A stretch of DNA of 64,000 bases from Acidimicrobiales bacterium (GCA_029577135.1 JARQPW010000006.1:1-64000), one strand, 5' to 3'; shown: positions 18,367 through 27,677, numbered from the stretch's first letter. Notes: generated from the letters alone by a model not told the origin. Numbers and translations: made by a program.

Positions 18367-19302
18367 GTGCGCTTCTCCTTCACCCACCCGATGTCGGCCG
18401 GCGATCATGACACGCGGCTCGTGGGCCGGGAGGGCCTGACCCGGCTGGCCCTGGCCGCCGAAGCCGCAGGCTTCGACGCCATCGGGTTCACCGACCACCC
18501 GATGCCGGGCAGTCGCTGGCTGGCGGCGGGCGGGCACGACGCCCTCGATCCGTTCTCTGCGCTCGCCTTCTGTGCCGCCGCCACCGAGCGGCTGCGCCTC
18601 ATGACCAACATCGCCGTGCTGCCCTACCGGAATCCGTTCGTCCTGGCCAAGGCCGCGGCGACGGTCGACGTGCTCTCCGACGGCCGGTTGATCCTCGGCA
18701 CCGGCACCGGGTACCAGAAGGCGGAGTACCGGGCGTTGGGCGCCGACTTCGACGAACGCAACGACCGGTTCGACGAGGCAGTCGAGGCCCTGATCGCCGC
18801 CTGGACGACCGACGACCTTGCGTTCGAGGGGCGCCGGTTCACCGCCGTGGGCAACACCGCGCGCCCCCGACCCGTGCAACAGCCACATCCCCCGATCTGG
18901 ATCGGGGGCAACTCGGCGAGGGCCCGGGCCCGGGTCGCCCGCTACGGCCAGGGATGGAGCCCGTTCCCGACGCCTGCAGCTTTGGCCGGCACCGCCAGGA
19001 CGGCGGCCCTCGAGACCGTCGACGACCTGCGCCCGATGCTCGACGACCTCTGGCGTCGGCTGGAGGAGGCCGGCCGGTCCGATCCGGTCGACGTGCACTT
19101 CGCCTGTGCGGCGGGTGGGCGGCCCGGCGACGACCGCTTCGACCCCGAGGAGCACCTGACGGGCCTGGACCGGTTGGCCGGGACCGGCGTGACCTGGATC
19201 GGGGTGGCGGTCCCGGGCGACGACCTCGGGCGGGCAATCGAGGCGATCGAGCGCTACGGCGAAGAGGTCATCGGGCCGGGCCGAGGCGGCCACGGCCGGT
19301 AG
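18367..19302 (+). CDS. LLM class (F420-type) oxidoreductase
   Basis: A luciferase-like barrel of about 311 residues starting VRFSFTHPM, with DAIGFTDHP, RLRLMTNIAVLPYRNPF, LGTGTGYQKAEY and PPIWIGGNS, all conserved in the TIGR03619-type F420 group. The start is uncertain. GTG 18367 gives the canonical N-terminus. ATG 18298 is in frame, has AGGGAG three bases upstream and would add 23 Arg-rich residues. It opens a plus-strand run with an acyl-CoA dehydrogenase, a molybdenum hydroxylase subunit and an acyl-CoA ligase. Confidence 0.82.
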   Translation: MRFSFTHPMSAGDHDTRLVGREGLTRLALAAEAAGFDAIGFTDHPMPGSRWLAAGGHDALDPFSALAFCAAATERLRLMTNIAVLPYRNPFVLAKAAATVDVLSDGRLILGTGTGYQKAEYRALGADFDERNDRFDEAVEALIAAWTTDDLAFEGRRFTAVGNTARPRPVQQPHPPIWIGGNSARARARVARYGQGWSPFPTPAALAGTARTAALETVDDLRPMLDDLWRRLEEAGRSDPVDVHFACAAGGRPGDDRFDPEEHLTGLDRLAGTGVTWIGVAVPGDDLGRAIEAIERYGEEVIGPGRGGHGR

Positions 19303-19361
19303 AATCGGCCTGAGGCGGCGGCGGTACTGTTGGCAGACAGCGAGGCAGGCGAAGGGGAGTG

Positions 19362-20519
19362 ATGGCCACCGATCAGGCGACGGCAGACGAGATCGTCGGC
19401 GCGGTGCGCGCCTGGGTCGAACGCGACGTCGTCCCCAACGTCGCCGAGTTCGAGCTCGTCGACGAGTTCCCGCAGGCCATGTTCGAGCAGATGTGCGCCT
19501 TCGGCCTGTTCGGATCGACGATCCCCGAGGAGTACGGCGGCCTTGGGCTCGACATCACCACCTACGCGCGCCTCATCGAGGAGATCTCCCGCGGGTACAT
19601 GTCGCTGGCCGGACTCCTCAACACCCACAAGATCGGCGCCACCATGATCGGGCGCTACGGCACCGACGAGCAGCGACAGCGGTTCCTGCCCCGGATGTGC
19701 GACGGGTCGTTCCGGGCCGCCTTCTCGCTCTCGGAGCCCGACGCCGGCAGCGACACCGGCGCCCTGCGGTGTCGGGCCGAACGGGACGGCGACGAGTGGG
19801 TGGTCAACGGCACGAAGATGTGGGTCACCAACGGCATGCGGTCCTCGCTCGTCATGCTGCTGGCCCGCACGCCCGATGACCGCATCACCTGCTTCCTCGT
19901 CGAGAAGGAGCCGGGCGAGTCGTTCGAGGGGATCACGGTGTCGAGGAACATCGACAAGCTCGGCTATCGCGGCCTCGAGACCGTCGAGATGTCCTACGTG
20001 GACCACCGGGTCCCGAACGCCAACGTGCTCGGCGGCGAAGAGGGCATCGGGAACGGCCGCCGCTACGCCCTCTCGGCGTTGGAGCTCGGGCGCATCAACG
20101 TGGCGGCGCGGGCCGTCGGGGTGGCCCAGGCCGCCTTCGAGGCGGCGATGGCCTACTCACAGCAGCGCGAGACCTTCGGCCGGCCGATCTTCGAGCACCA
20201 GGCCATCCAGTTCATGCTCGCCGAGATGGCCACCAAGCTCCAGGCCGCCCGCCTCATGACCTACGACGCCGCCCGCCGGGCCGACGCCGGAGAACGCGTC
20301 GACATGGAGGCCGGCATGGCCAAGTTGTTCGCCTCCGAGGCCGCCTTCGAGATCTCCTTCGATGCGATGCGCATCCACGGTGGCAACGGCTACACCACTG
20401 AGTTCCCCGTCGAGCGCTACTTCCGCGACACGCCGCTGATGATCATCGGCGAGGGGACCAGCGAGATCCAGAAGCTCGTCATTGCCCGCAAGCTGCTCGA
20501 ACGGTTCCCGATCGAGTGA
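19362..20519 (+). CDS. Acyl-CoA dehydrogenase
   Basis: A 385-residue FAD enzyme that introduces the alpha-beta double bond into an acyl-CoA. It has the SLSEPDAGSDTG and KMWVTNG flavin/substrate segments, QQRETFGRPI, and MRIHGGNGY. Glu364 in IIGEGTSEIQ is the expected catalytic base, at the position found in short- and medium-chain enzymes. A GTG at 19359 directly precedes the chosen ATG. GGGGAG lies upstream. It probably passes electrons to ETF, which is not in the window. The acyl substrate is unknown but is presumably activated by the ligase at the end of the run. Confidence 0.93.
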   Translation: MATDQATADEIVGAVRAWVERDVVPNVAEFELVDEFPQAMFEQMCAFGLFGSTIPEEYGGLGLDITTYARLIEEISRGYMSLAGLLNTHKIGATMIGRYGTDEQRQRFLPRMCDGSFRAAFSLSEPDAGSDTGALRCRAERDGDEWVVNGTKMWVTNGMRSSLVMLLARTPDDRITCFLVEKEPGESFEGITVSRNIDKLGYRGLETVEMSYVDHRVPNANVLGGEEGIGNGRRYALSALELGRINVAARAVGVAQAAFEAAMAYSQQRETFGRPIFEHQAIQFMLAEMATKLQAARLMTYDAARRADAGERVDMEAGMAKLFASEAAFEISFDAMRIHGGNGYTTEFPVERYFRDTPLMIIGEGTSEIQKLVIARKLLERFPIE

Positions 20520-20561
20520 CCCGGGTTGCCGGCTGAACATCCAATCGAACACGGAGACACC

Positions 20562-22844
20562 ATGAGCCAACAACTCGGCCAGCCCGGGGTCACCAGCACG
20601 TCGATCCTCGGCAACCCGGTGTTGCGCCGCGAGGACGACACCCTTGTCCGCGGCCTGGGAGAGTACGTGGGCAGCGTCCCCCTCGAAGGCGCCCTGCACG
20701 CCCACTTCGTGCGGTCCACGGCGGCACACGGCACCATCGAATCGATCGAGGTCGACGATGCCCGGAGCATGCCCGGCGTCGTCGCCGTGTACACCGCCGC
20801 CGACCTCGGGCTCGACGACCGCCCGGTGACCATGGGCTTCTACCCGTCCGAGATGGGCCGCTCCTTCCTCGCCCGCGACCGGGTGAGGTTCGTCGGGGAG
20901 CCGGTTGCGGTCGTGGTCGCCGAGTCTCCATACCTGGCCGCAGACGCCGCCGAGATGGTCTGGGCCGACATCGAACCCCTACCGCCGGTGTTGGGCCTGG
21001 CCGACGCGCTGGCCGGCGACACCGTGCTGTTCCCGGACCTCGGCCACAACGTCGCATTCCGCAACGCCGTCGAGGATCCGATCGACTTCTCCGGCTACGA
21101 GGTCGTGGTCACGGAGGAGGTCGCCAACTCGCGTGTCGCCGCCGTATCCATCGAGCCCCGCGTGGTCGCCGCCAGCATCGTGGACGGCCGCCTCACCTGT
21201 TGGGCCAGTTCCCAGGGAGCCCACAACTTCCGGCAGGCGGTCGCCGAAATCCTCGGCCTCGAGCCGGAGGACATGCGGGTCTATGTGAAGGACATCGGCG
21301 GCGGCTTCGGTGCCAAGGGGATCCCCTCTGAGGAGGAGGTCATAGTCGTGCACCTGGCCCGACTCCTGGAACGGCCCGTGCGCTGGACCGAGACGCGCAC
21401 CGAGAACCTCACCGGCTACGTCCACGGTCGGGCCCAGGACCAGAAGGTGACGATCGCCGGCACCCGCGACGGCGACATCCAGGCGTACCGGCTCGAACTG
21501 CTCCAGGACAGTGGGGCCTACCCCAAGTACGGGGCCTTCCTCCCCGAGTTCACCAGGCAGATGGCCAGCGGCGTCTACGACATCGGACGGGTCGAGTTGG
21601 AGTTCGCATCGGTCGTGACCACGACCGCCCCCATCTGTGCCTACCGGGGCGCCGGACGCCCCGAGGCCACGGCGGCCATCGAGCGGGCCGTCGACCTGTT
21701 CGCCGCCGAGATCGGCATGGACCCGGCCGAGGTGAGGCGGCGCAACCTTCCCGCCCCCGACGCCTTCCCGTTCACCAACGGCACCGGCACCGTGTACGAC
21801 AGCGGCGAGTACGAGCGTTCCCTCGATGTCGCCCTCGAGGCCGCCGACTACGCGGGCCTCCGGGCCGAACAGCAGCGGCGGCGCGACGCCGGTGATGTCC
21901 GACAACTCGGGATCGGGGTGTGCACCTACGTCGAGATCACGGGCTTCGGCGGCAGCGAATACGGCGAGGTCCGACTCCAGCCCGACGGCACCGTGCTGGC
22001 CGTCACGGGTTCGACCCCGATCGGCACCGGGCACCTCACAACCTGGGCGATGATCGTCGCCGACCGACTGGGCCTGCCCCTCGAGGCCGTCACCGTGTTC
22101 CACGGCGACACCGACCGGGTGCCCTCCGGCCAGATCACCGGTGGGTCACGGTCCGTCCAGATCGCCGGCTCGTCGATGGGTGACGCCGCCGACAAGTTGA
22201 TCGACCTGGCCCGCGAGGCCGCTGCCGACCTGCTCGAGGCCGCTCCGGACGACATCGTGCTCGACCGCGAGCGGGGCGCCTTCCACGTGGCCGGCTCCCC
22301 GACGGCGGCCCGATCGTGGGCCGAGATCGCCGGTGATGCAGGGGAACCACTCGTCGGGATCTCGGACTTCGCCCAGGCCGGTGCGACATTCCCGTTCGGC
22401 ACCCACATCGCCGTCGCCGAGGTCGACACCGAGACGGGGCAGGCGACCGTCGATCGGATTATCGCCGTGGACGACGCCGGCGTGATCGTCAACCCGCTGC
22501 TGGCCGCCGGCCAGATCCACGGCGGGCTGGCGCAGGGCATCGCCCAGGCGCTGCTCGAGGAGTTCCGCTACGACGAGGACGGCAATCCCCAGACCTCCAA
22601 CCTCGCCGACTACACGGCGATCTCGATGATGGAGGTGCCCATGTACGAGCGTTCGTTCACCGAGACGTCGACGCCCCGCAATCCGCTGGGCGCCAAGGGG
22701 ATCGGCGAGGCGGGCAGCATCGGCTCCACGGCGGCCGTGCAGAGCGCCGTGATCGACGCACTGGCACCGTTCGGGATCCGCCACCTCGACATGCCGCTCA
22801 CCCCGGAGCGCATCTGGTCGGCTCTGCAGTCGTCGGTCGCCTGA
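20562..22844 (+). CDS. Molybdenum hydroxylase large subunit (xanthine dehydrogenase / CoxL family)
   Basis: 760 residues with the two Ald_Xan_dh domains. An N-terminal ILGNPVLRREDDTLVRGLGEYV precursor segment is followed by GGGFGAKG and by AYRGAGR at residues 360-366. That signature marks form II CoxL-like proteins rather than the AYxCSFR of true aerobic CO dehydrogenase. GAKGIGEAG near the C-terminus carries Glu716, the expected catalytic Glu beside the Mo site. The medium FAD (CoxM) and small 2Fe-2S (CoxS) subunits are not adjacent; genes on both sides act on acyl-CoA. It may hydroxylate a heterocycle, aldehyde or acyl-CoA-derived ring, with partners encoded elsewhere. Confidence 0.9.
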   Translation: MSQQLGQPGVTSTSILGNPVLRREDDTLVRGLGEYVGSVPLEGALHAHFVRSTAAHGTIESIEVDDARSMPGVVAVYTAADLGLDDRPVTMGFYPSEMGRSFLARDRVRFVGEPVAVVVAESPYLAADAAEMVWADIEPLPPVLGLADALAGDTVLFPDLGHNVAFRNAVEDPIDFSGYEVVVTEEVANSRVAAVSIEPRVVAASIVDGRLTCWASSQGAHNFRQAVAEILGLEPEDMRVYVKDIGGGFGAKGIPSEEEVIVVHLARLLERPVRWTETRTENLTGYVHGRAQDQKVTIAGTRDGDIQAYRLELLQDSGAYPKYGAFLPEFTRQMASGVYDIGRVELEFASVVTTTAPICAYRGAGRPEATAAIERAVDLFAAEIGMDPAEVRRRNLPAPDAFPFTNGTGTVYDSGEYERSLDVALEAADYAGLRAEQQRRRDAGDVRQLGIGVCTYVEITGFGGSEYGEVRLQPDGTVLAVTGSTPIGTGHLTTWAMIVADRLGLPLEAVTVFHGDTDRVPSGQITGGSRSVQIAGSSMGDAADKLIDLAREAAADLLEAAPDDIVLDRERGAFHVAGSPTAARSWAEIAGDAGEPLVGISDFAQAGATFPFGTHIAVAEVDTETGQATVDRIIAVDDAGVIVNPLLAAGQIHGGLAQGIAQALLEEFRYDEDGNPQTSNLADYTAISMMEVPMYERSFTETSTPRNPLGAKGIGEAGSIGSTAAVQSAVIDALAPFGIRHLDMPLTPERIWSALQSSVA

Positions 22845-22874
22845 CTTCAAGTGGCTGGACCAGGGAGTGACGGA

Positions 22875-24551
22875 GTGGGCGATCCCCCGCTGACCTACGA
22901 GCAGGCGACCGCCGCACTCACCGGGCCCGGCGGCTTCTTCGAGCTCGCCACCGAGGACGTCCTCGGGGAGCCGATGCAGGTCTTCGCCAACCGGCCCCGG
23001 TCACTGCGCGACCTCCTGATCGGGGCCGCCCAGAAGGGCGATGGGGAATACGCTGTGTTTGACGACGCCGGCGAGCGACGCGTCCTCACGTTCGGCGGCC
23101 TCCAGCAGCAGGTGGCCTCGGTGGCGGCGGCGCTGGCCGACCGGGGAATCGGCCACGGCGACCGGGTGGCGATCCTCGCCGCCAACTGTCCCGAGTACAT
23201 CCTCACCTTCTGGGCCTGCGCGGCCATGGGCGCCGTGGCGGTCTGCTTCAACGGCTGGTGGACCCGGAGCGAGATCGAGTACGCGCTCGAGGCCACCCGT
23301 CCGGCCCTGCTGGTCGCCGACCGTCTTCGCCTCGCCCGCCTCGAGGGCGACGATCCGGGGGTCCCGACGATCGTGGTCGAGGACGACTTCGCCGACCTGC
23401 TCGCCTTCGCCCCCGATGCCGACCTGCCCGGGACGCCGATCGCCGAGGACGACCCCATCGTCCTGCAGTTCACTTCCGGCACCACCGGACGCCCCAAGGC
23501 AGCGATGGTGAGCCACCGCAGCTTCATCTCGTTCGTGTTGGCGGTATTCGTGATCGGCGCACGCGACTCGATGCTCTCCGGTGCCACCCCGTCGGCCGGT
23601 GGCGCCCGCCTGTCGGTGTTCCCGCTGTTCCACCTCTCCGGGATGCAGAGTTCGACGGTCATGTCGCTCATGGCCGGCGTCAAGACCGTCTGGCCGATGG
23701 GCCGCTTCAATCCCGCACGGGTCGTGCAACTCACCATCGACGAGGGCATCACCGCCTGGAACGGCACCGCAACCCACGTCTACCGCCTGCTCGCCGAGCC
23801 GGACATCGAGGGCCTCGACCCCGGCCAACTCACCTCGGTGGCGATCGGCGGCTCGGCCACCACGCCCGAACTGGTCCGGGCCACCGAGGAACGGTTCCCC
23901 CACCTGGTCGGCACCTTCGGCTCCGGCTACGGGCTCACCGAATCGGGCGGCCTTGTCAGCCACGCCACCAACGCCATGCTCCGCGAGGCCCCCGACAGCG
24001 TGGGTTACCCGTTGCCCACGGTCGAGGTCAGGATCATCGACGACGAGGGCAACGACCTGCCCGACGGGGAGAACGGCGAGATCTGCGTCCGCAGCCCGCT
24101 GGTCATGCTCGGCTACTGGGACGACCCGGCGGCGGACGAGGCGGCGTTCCTGCCGGGCCGCTGGCTACGCACCGGCGACTTCGGCCGCATGGCCGGCGGA
24201 CGCCTCCACCTGGCCTCACGCCTGCGGGACCTCATCCTGCGGGGCGGGGAGAACGTCTACCCGACCGAGGTCGAGCAGCGCCTCGAGGAGCATCCTGCGG
24301 TCGCCGAGGTGGCGGTCCACGGCGTCGACCACCCGACCCTCGTTCAGGAGGTGAAGGCGGTCGTGGTCCTGAACCCGGGAGCCGAAGCCTCGGCCGACGA
24401 GCTCACGGCCTTCTGTGCCGAGACCCTCGCCTACTACAAGGTGCCGACGATCGTGGAGTTCAGGGACGAACCGCTGCCGCGCAACGCCACCGGCAAGGTC
24501 GTCAAGGCCGTCCTCACCGGCGACGCCGAGCCCACGTTCGTGGAGGAATAG
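22875..24551 (+). CDS. AMP-dependent acyl-CoA synthetase (class I adenylate-forming)
   Basis: 558 residues from GTG 22875, chosen because GGGAG lies seven bases upstream; GTG 22851 is an alternative adding eight residues. LQFTSGTTGRPKAAM is the ATP loop, GSGYGLTESGG the A5 motif, WLRTGDFGRM the hinge region, RDLILRGGENVYPTEVE the start of the C-terminal lid, and PRNATGKVVK carries the adenylation Lys. It activates a carboxylic acid as acyl-AMP and then acyl-CoA. Located last in the run after acyl-CoA dehydrogenase and the molybdenum subunit, it probably feeds that pathway. Chain type is unknown. Confidence 0.92.
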   Translation: MGDPPLTYEQATAALTGPGGFFELATEDVLGEPMQVFANRPRSLRDLLIGAAQKGDGEYAVFDDAGERRVLTFGGLQQQVASVAAALADRGIGHGDRVAILAANCPEYILTFWACAAMGAVAVCFNGWWTRSEIEYALEATRPALLVADRLRLARLEGDDPGVPTIVVEDDFADLLAFAPDADLPGTPIAEDDPIVLQFTSGTTGRPKAAMVSHRSFISFVLAVFVIGARDSMLSGATPSAGGARLSVFPLFHLSGMQSSTVMSLMAGVKTVWPMGRFNPARVVQLTIDEGITAWNGTATHVYRLLAEPDIEGLDPGQLTSVAIGGSATTPELVRATEERFPHLVGTFGSGYGLTESGGLVSHATNAMLREAPDSVGYPLPTVEVRIIDDEGNDLPDGENGEICVRSPLVMLGYWDDPAADEAAFLPGRWLRTGDFGRMAGGRLHLASRLRDLILRGGENVYPTEVEQRLEEHPAVAEVAVHGVDHPTLVQEVKAVVVLNPGAEASADELTAFCAETLAYYKVPTIVEFRDEPLPRNATGKVVKAVLTGDAEPTFVEE

Positions 24552-24555
24552 GAAC

Positions 24556-24573
24556 CAGCGCTGCGTGGCGCTG
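24556..24573. terminator. Candidate terminator hairpin between convergent genes
   Basis: CAGCGC pairs with GCGCTG over a 6-base loop in the 33-base gap between the acyl-CoA ligase and the MetE-like gene. It is short and lacks a U-tract. Confidence 0.3.
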
Positions 24574-24584
24574 CGCTTCGATCG

Positions 24585-25631
24585 TCAGACCCGGGATGCG
24601 GCTTTGGTGAGGACCTTCAGCTTCTGGACGGCCAGGTCGCGGCCCAGGTAGCCGAGGCCGCAGTCGGGGGCGGCCACCAGGCGCTCCCGGTCGATGTGGC
24701 GCAACGCCTCGGCCAGCCGGTTGGCCACCTCGTCGACGGTCTCGACCCGGCTGCGGGCGATGGCCACGCATCCGAGGATGACCGTCGTCTGCTGAAACCG
24801 GGGCAGCAGGGCGGCCAGGTCGTTGGGGCGGTGGGCGTCCTCGAGGCTGAACCGGTCGATCGGCGCCGCATCCACGGCCTCGGCGATGTCGAGGTAGGCC
24901 GACGGCGGTGCCTTCTCGTAGTCGTCGTCGTCTAGGTGGCGGGGGTAGCCGCAGCAACAGTGCACGGTACGGGTGACCGGGTCGGGGACGCCTGCGAAGC
25001 ACGTGGCGAGGGCGTCCACGCCGAAGTCGAGGGCGTCGTCGACCCGGCGGGCGAACACCGGCTCGTCGACCTGGATGTGGATGCAGCCGGCGTCGGCCAG
25101 GGCACGCACCTCGGCATTGATGGCGACGGCCAGGTCGGCGACGAGGGCCGCCCGATCCCCGTAGTTCCGGTCGACGACGCTGTCGGTGATGGTCAGCGGC
25201 CCGGGAATCGTGACCTTGACGGGGTGGTCGGTCGCCGCCTGGGCGACCCGCCAGTCGTGGGTCAGGAAGGACTCCGTGGCGACGACGGGGCCGACGATCA
25301 CCGGAAGGACAACCGGCAGCACGCCGCGCATCGTCTCCTCGGCACGGTGCTCGAAGTCGAAGCCGGCGAGGTGTCGGCAGTGGTAGTGGATGTAGTTCTC
25401 GCGCCGTACCTCGCCGTCGGTGACCACGTCGATCCCTGCATCGACCTGGGCGGCGATGACCTCGGCGGCGGCCCGCACGAAGAGGGACTCCGCCTCGTCG
25501 CCGGCGGCCTCCATCTCGTCCGCCCAACGGGCGGCGTAGTCCCGGTCGGACAGGTCGAACCAGTCGGACACCGGCACGTAGTCGGGCTTCGGAAAGGCAC
25601 CGATGACCGTGGTGGGCAGGCAGGGTTCCAT
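24585..25631 (-). CDS. Cobalamin-independent methionine synthase-like protein (MetE C-terminal family)
   Basis: 348 residues matching only the C-terminal catalytic half of MetE. The zinc site is complete: His and Cys in VHCCCGYP, Glu in FSLEDAH and Cys in APDCGLGYL. HIQVDEPVF is the family's substrate strand and TIPGPLT is also conserved. Short homologues of this type transfer methyl groups from donors other than the polyglutamated folate used by full MetE, or have other thiol-methylation roles. The methyl donor here is unknown. It is divergent from the carotenoid oxygenase (59 bases) and does not sit near other methionine genes. Confidence 0.87.
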   Translation of the reverse strand: MEPCLPTTVIGAFPKPDYVPVSDWFDLSDRDYAARWADEMEAAGDEAESLFVRAAAEVIAAQVDAGIDVVTDGEVRRENYIHYHCRHLAGFDFEHRAEETMRGVLPVVLPVIVGPVVATESFLTHDWRVAQAATDHPVKVTIPGPLTITDSVVDRNYGDRAALVADLAVAINAEVRALADAGCIHIQVDEPVFARRVDDALDFGVDALATCFAGVPDPVTRTVHCCCGYPRHLDDDDYEKAPPSAYLDIAEAVDAAPIDRFSLEDAHRPNDLAALLPRFQQTTVILGCVAIARSRVETVDEVANRLAEALRHIDRERLVAAPDCGLGYLGRDLAVQKLKVLTKAASRV

Positions 25632-25690
25632 GTGCCGCGCACCGTAGTCCCGACCGGGAGGCGCGAACGGGCTTGTGCAAGGCTGAAGCC

Positions 25691-27034
25691 ATGAACCCCT
25701 ATGTCGAAGGGTCGATGGCGCCGGTCGCCGACGAGGTGACGGCGTTCGACCTTCCGCTCACGGGCAGGATCCCCGAAGAACTCGAGGGTCGATGGCTGCG
25801 CAACGGCCCGAACCCCCGGAGCGCCGTCGATCCGTCCACCCACCACTGGTTCCTCGGCGACGGCATGGTCCACGGCGTGCGGCTGCGGGGCGGGAAGGCG
25901 GAGTGGTACCGCAACCGGTGGGTGCGGGGAACCCGGATCGCCGCCGAACTGGGCGAGGAACCGCCGCAGGGCCGCTCCTACGGCGACCGCGACTTCGGCC
26001 CGAACACGTCGGTGGGCGGCTTCGCCGGCAGGACCTGGGCGATGGTCGAGGCCGGCACCACGCCCATGACCCTCACCTACGAACTCGACACCATCGGCTA
26101 CGACGGCTTCGACGGCACGCTGCCCGGCGCCTTCACCGCCCACCCGAGGTACGACGCGGCGACCGGCGAACTGCACGCCGTCTGCTACGCCTACCCGGAC
26201 CAGCTCGACCGTGTGCAGCACGTGGTCGTCGGCCGCGACGGCCGGGTGGCGAAGGTGACCGACGTGCCGCTCACCGGCATGCCGATGGTGCACGACATGT
26301 CGCTCACCTCCCGCTACGTCCTCGTCTACGACCTGCCGGTCTGCCTCGACATCGAGGCCGCCATGGGCGGCAACCCGTTCCCGTTCGCCTGGAATCCCGA
26401 CCATCCGGCCCGGGTCGGGCTCCTGCCACGTGACGGAACCGCCGACGACATCGTCTGGTGTGCGGCGCCGCAGTGCTACGTGTTCCACCCCGTCAACGCC
26501 TACGACGCCGACGACGGCACGGTCGTGGTCGACCTCTGCCGCTACGACCGGATGTTCGACGGCGACCGCAACGGTCCGGTCGGCGACAGCGCACCGACCA
26601 TCGTCCGGTGGGTGGTCGACCCGACCACGGCCACCGTCGCCGAGACGCCGCTCGCTGACGGCCACCACGAGTTCCCGACCCATGATCCCCGGGTGGGCGC
26701 CAGTCGGCACCGCTACGCCTACACGGCCAACGGGCTCGAGCTGGGTCCGACACACCGGGTCGACGTCGAGACCGGTGACACCGTGACCCACGACCACGGC
26801 GAGGGGCGGTTCGGCGCCGAGCCGCTGCTCGTGCCCAAGGACGGTTCCACCGACGAGGGCGTCGGTTGGGTGCTGGTGTGCGTCAACGACCGTGGCGGTG
26901 GGCCGGCCGAACTGGTGGTGCTCGACGGCGAGGACCTGGCCGCCGAGCCCGTGGCGCGCATCCACCTGCCGCAACGGGTGCCCGACGGCTTCCACGGCAA
27001 CTGGGTTCCCGACTCGTCGGTGCCCCCCGAATGA
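25691..27034 (+). CDS. Carotenoid oxygenase family protein
   Basis: A 447-residue seven-bladed propeller dioxygenase with Fe(II) held by four His. The candidates are in FTAHP, MVHDMSLT, FHPVNAY and the near-terminal FHGNWVPD. EGRWLRNGPNPR and HWFLGDGMVHG near the N-terminus are typical. Such enzymes cleave carotenoids, apocarotenoids or related alkenes such as lignostilbenes. No carotenoid synthesis gene is adjacent, although an FAD-dependent desaturase-like protein lies near 43 kb. The start is ATG 25691. The stop is four bases before the next gene's ATG, so the two are probably co-transcribed. Confidence 0.93.
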   Translation: MNPYVEGSMAPVADEVTAFDLPLTGRIPEELEGRWLRNGPNPRSAVDPSTHHWFLGDGMVHGVRLRGGKAEWYRNRWVRGTRIAAELGEEPPQGRSYGDRDFGPNTSVGGFAGRTWAMVEAGTTPMTLTYELDTIGYDGFDGTLPGAFTAHPRYDAATGELHAVCYAYPDQLDRVQHVVVGRDGRVAKVTDVPLTGMPMVHDMSLTSRYVLVYDLPVCLDIEAAMGGNPFPFAWNPDHPARVGLLPRDGTADDIVWCAAPQCYVFHPVNAYDADDGTVVVDLCRYDRMFDGDRNGPVGDSAPTIVRWVVDPTTATVAETPLADGHHEFPTHDPRVGASRHRYAYTANGLELGPTHRVDVETGDTVTHDHGEGRFGAEPLLVPKDGSTDEGVGWVLVCVNDRGGGPAELVVLDGEDLAAEPVARIHLPQRVPDGFHGNWVPDSSVPPE

Positions 27035-27038
27035 GCGG

Positions 27039-27674
27039 ATGAGCGCCCGCGGGTGGGCGCAGTCGGAGCGACACGCCCTCTGCGACCTGATGGACGAGGT
27101 CGGTCCCGACGCCCCGACCCTGTGTGCGGGGTGGGACACCGCCCACCTGGCCGCCCACCTGGTGGTCCGTGAGCGCCGCCCCGACGTCGGCCCGGGCCTG
27201 GTGCTGTCGGGGGCACCCGCACGCCACACCGCCCGGGTCACCAACCGCCTCGCAGAACGCGGGAACTTCACGCAGCAGGTCGACCGGGTCCGACGGGGAC
27301 CGCCGGCACACCTGCGGCCCTTCGACGGGCAGATGAACCTCGTCGAGTTCGTGGTGCACCACGAGGACGTGCGGCGTGCCGGCGACGACTGGGCGCCACG
27401 GACCGGCCTGGGCGACCTCGATGCCCTGCTCTGGCAGCGGCTCGGGAAGGGGGCGAGGTTGATGAGTCGCCGGCTCGACGATGTCGACCTCACGCTTGCC
27501 CGTCCGGGCGGCGACACGATCCACGTGGGGAAGGGCGGCCGACCGGCGACGCTCTCCGGGGAACCGGTCGAGTTGGTGAACTTCCTGTTCGGCCGCCGCG
27601 AGCTGGTCAAGGTCGAGGTCATCGGTGACGAGGGTGCCTGCCACGAACTCCGCACCGGCCGCCTGGGGATCTGA
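27039..27674 (+). CDS. TIGR03085 family metal-binding protein
   Basis: 211 residues. The N-terminal third (WAQSERHALCDLMDEVGPDA, TLCAGWDTAHLAAHLVVRERRPD) is the hallmark of TIGR03085, a DinB/maleylpyruvate-isomerase-like four-helix bundle seen mostly in Actinobacteria; NLVEFVVHHEDVRRA supplies the later metal-site His residues. The family is linked to mycothiol-dependent chemistry, but this member's reaction is unknown. It starts four bases after the carotenoid oxygenase stop. Confidence 0.85.
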   Translation: MSARGWAQSERHALCDLMDEVGPDAPTLCAGWDTAHLAAHLVVRERRPDVGPGLVLSGAPARHTARVTNRLAERGNFTQQVDRVRRGPPAHLRPFDGQMNLVEFVVHHEDVRRAGDDWAPRTGLGDLDALLWQRLGKGARLMSRRLDDVDLTLARPGGDTIHVGKGGRPATLSGEPVELVNFLFGRRELVKVEVIGDEGACHELRTGRLGI

Positions 27675-27677
27675 ACC

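Noticed and set aside
20562-22844. Calling the gene an aerobic CO dehydrogenase
   Set aside because: The active-site loop is AYRGAGR, not AYxCSFR, and the M and S subunits are missing.
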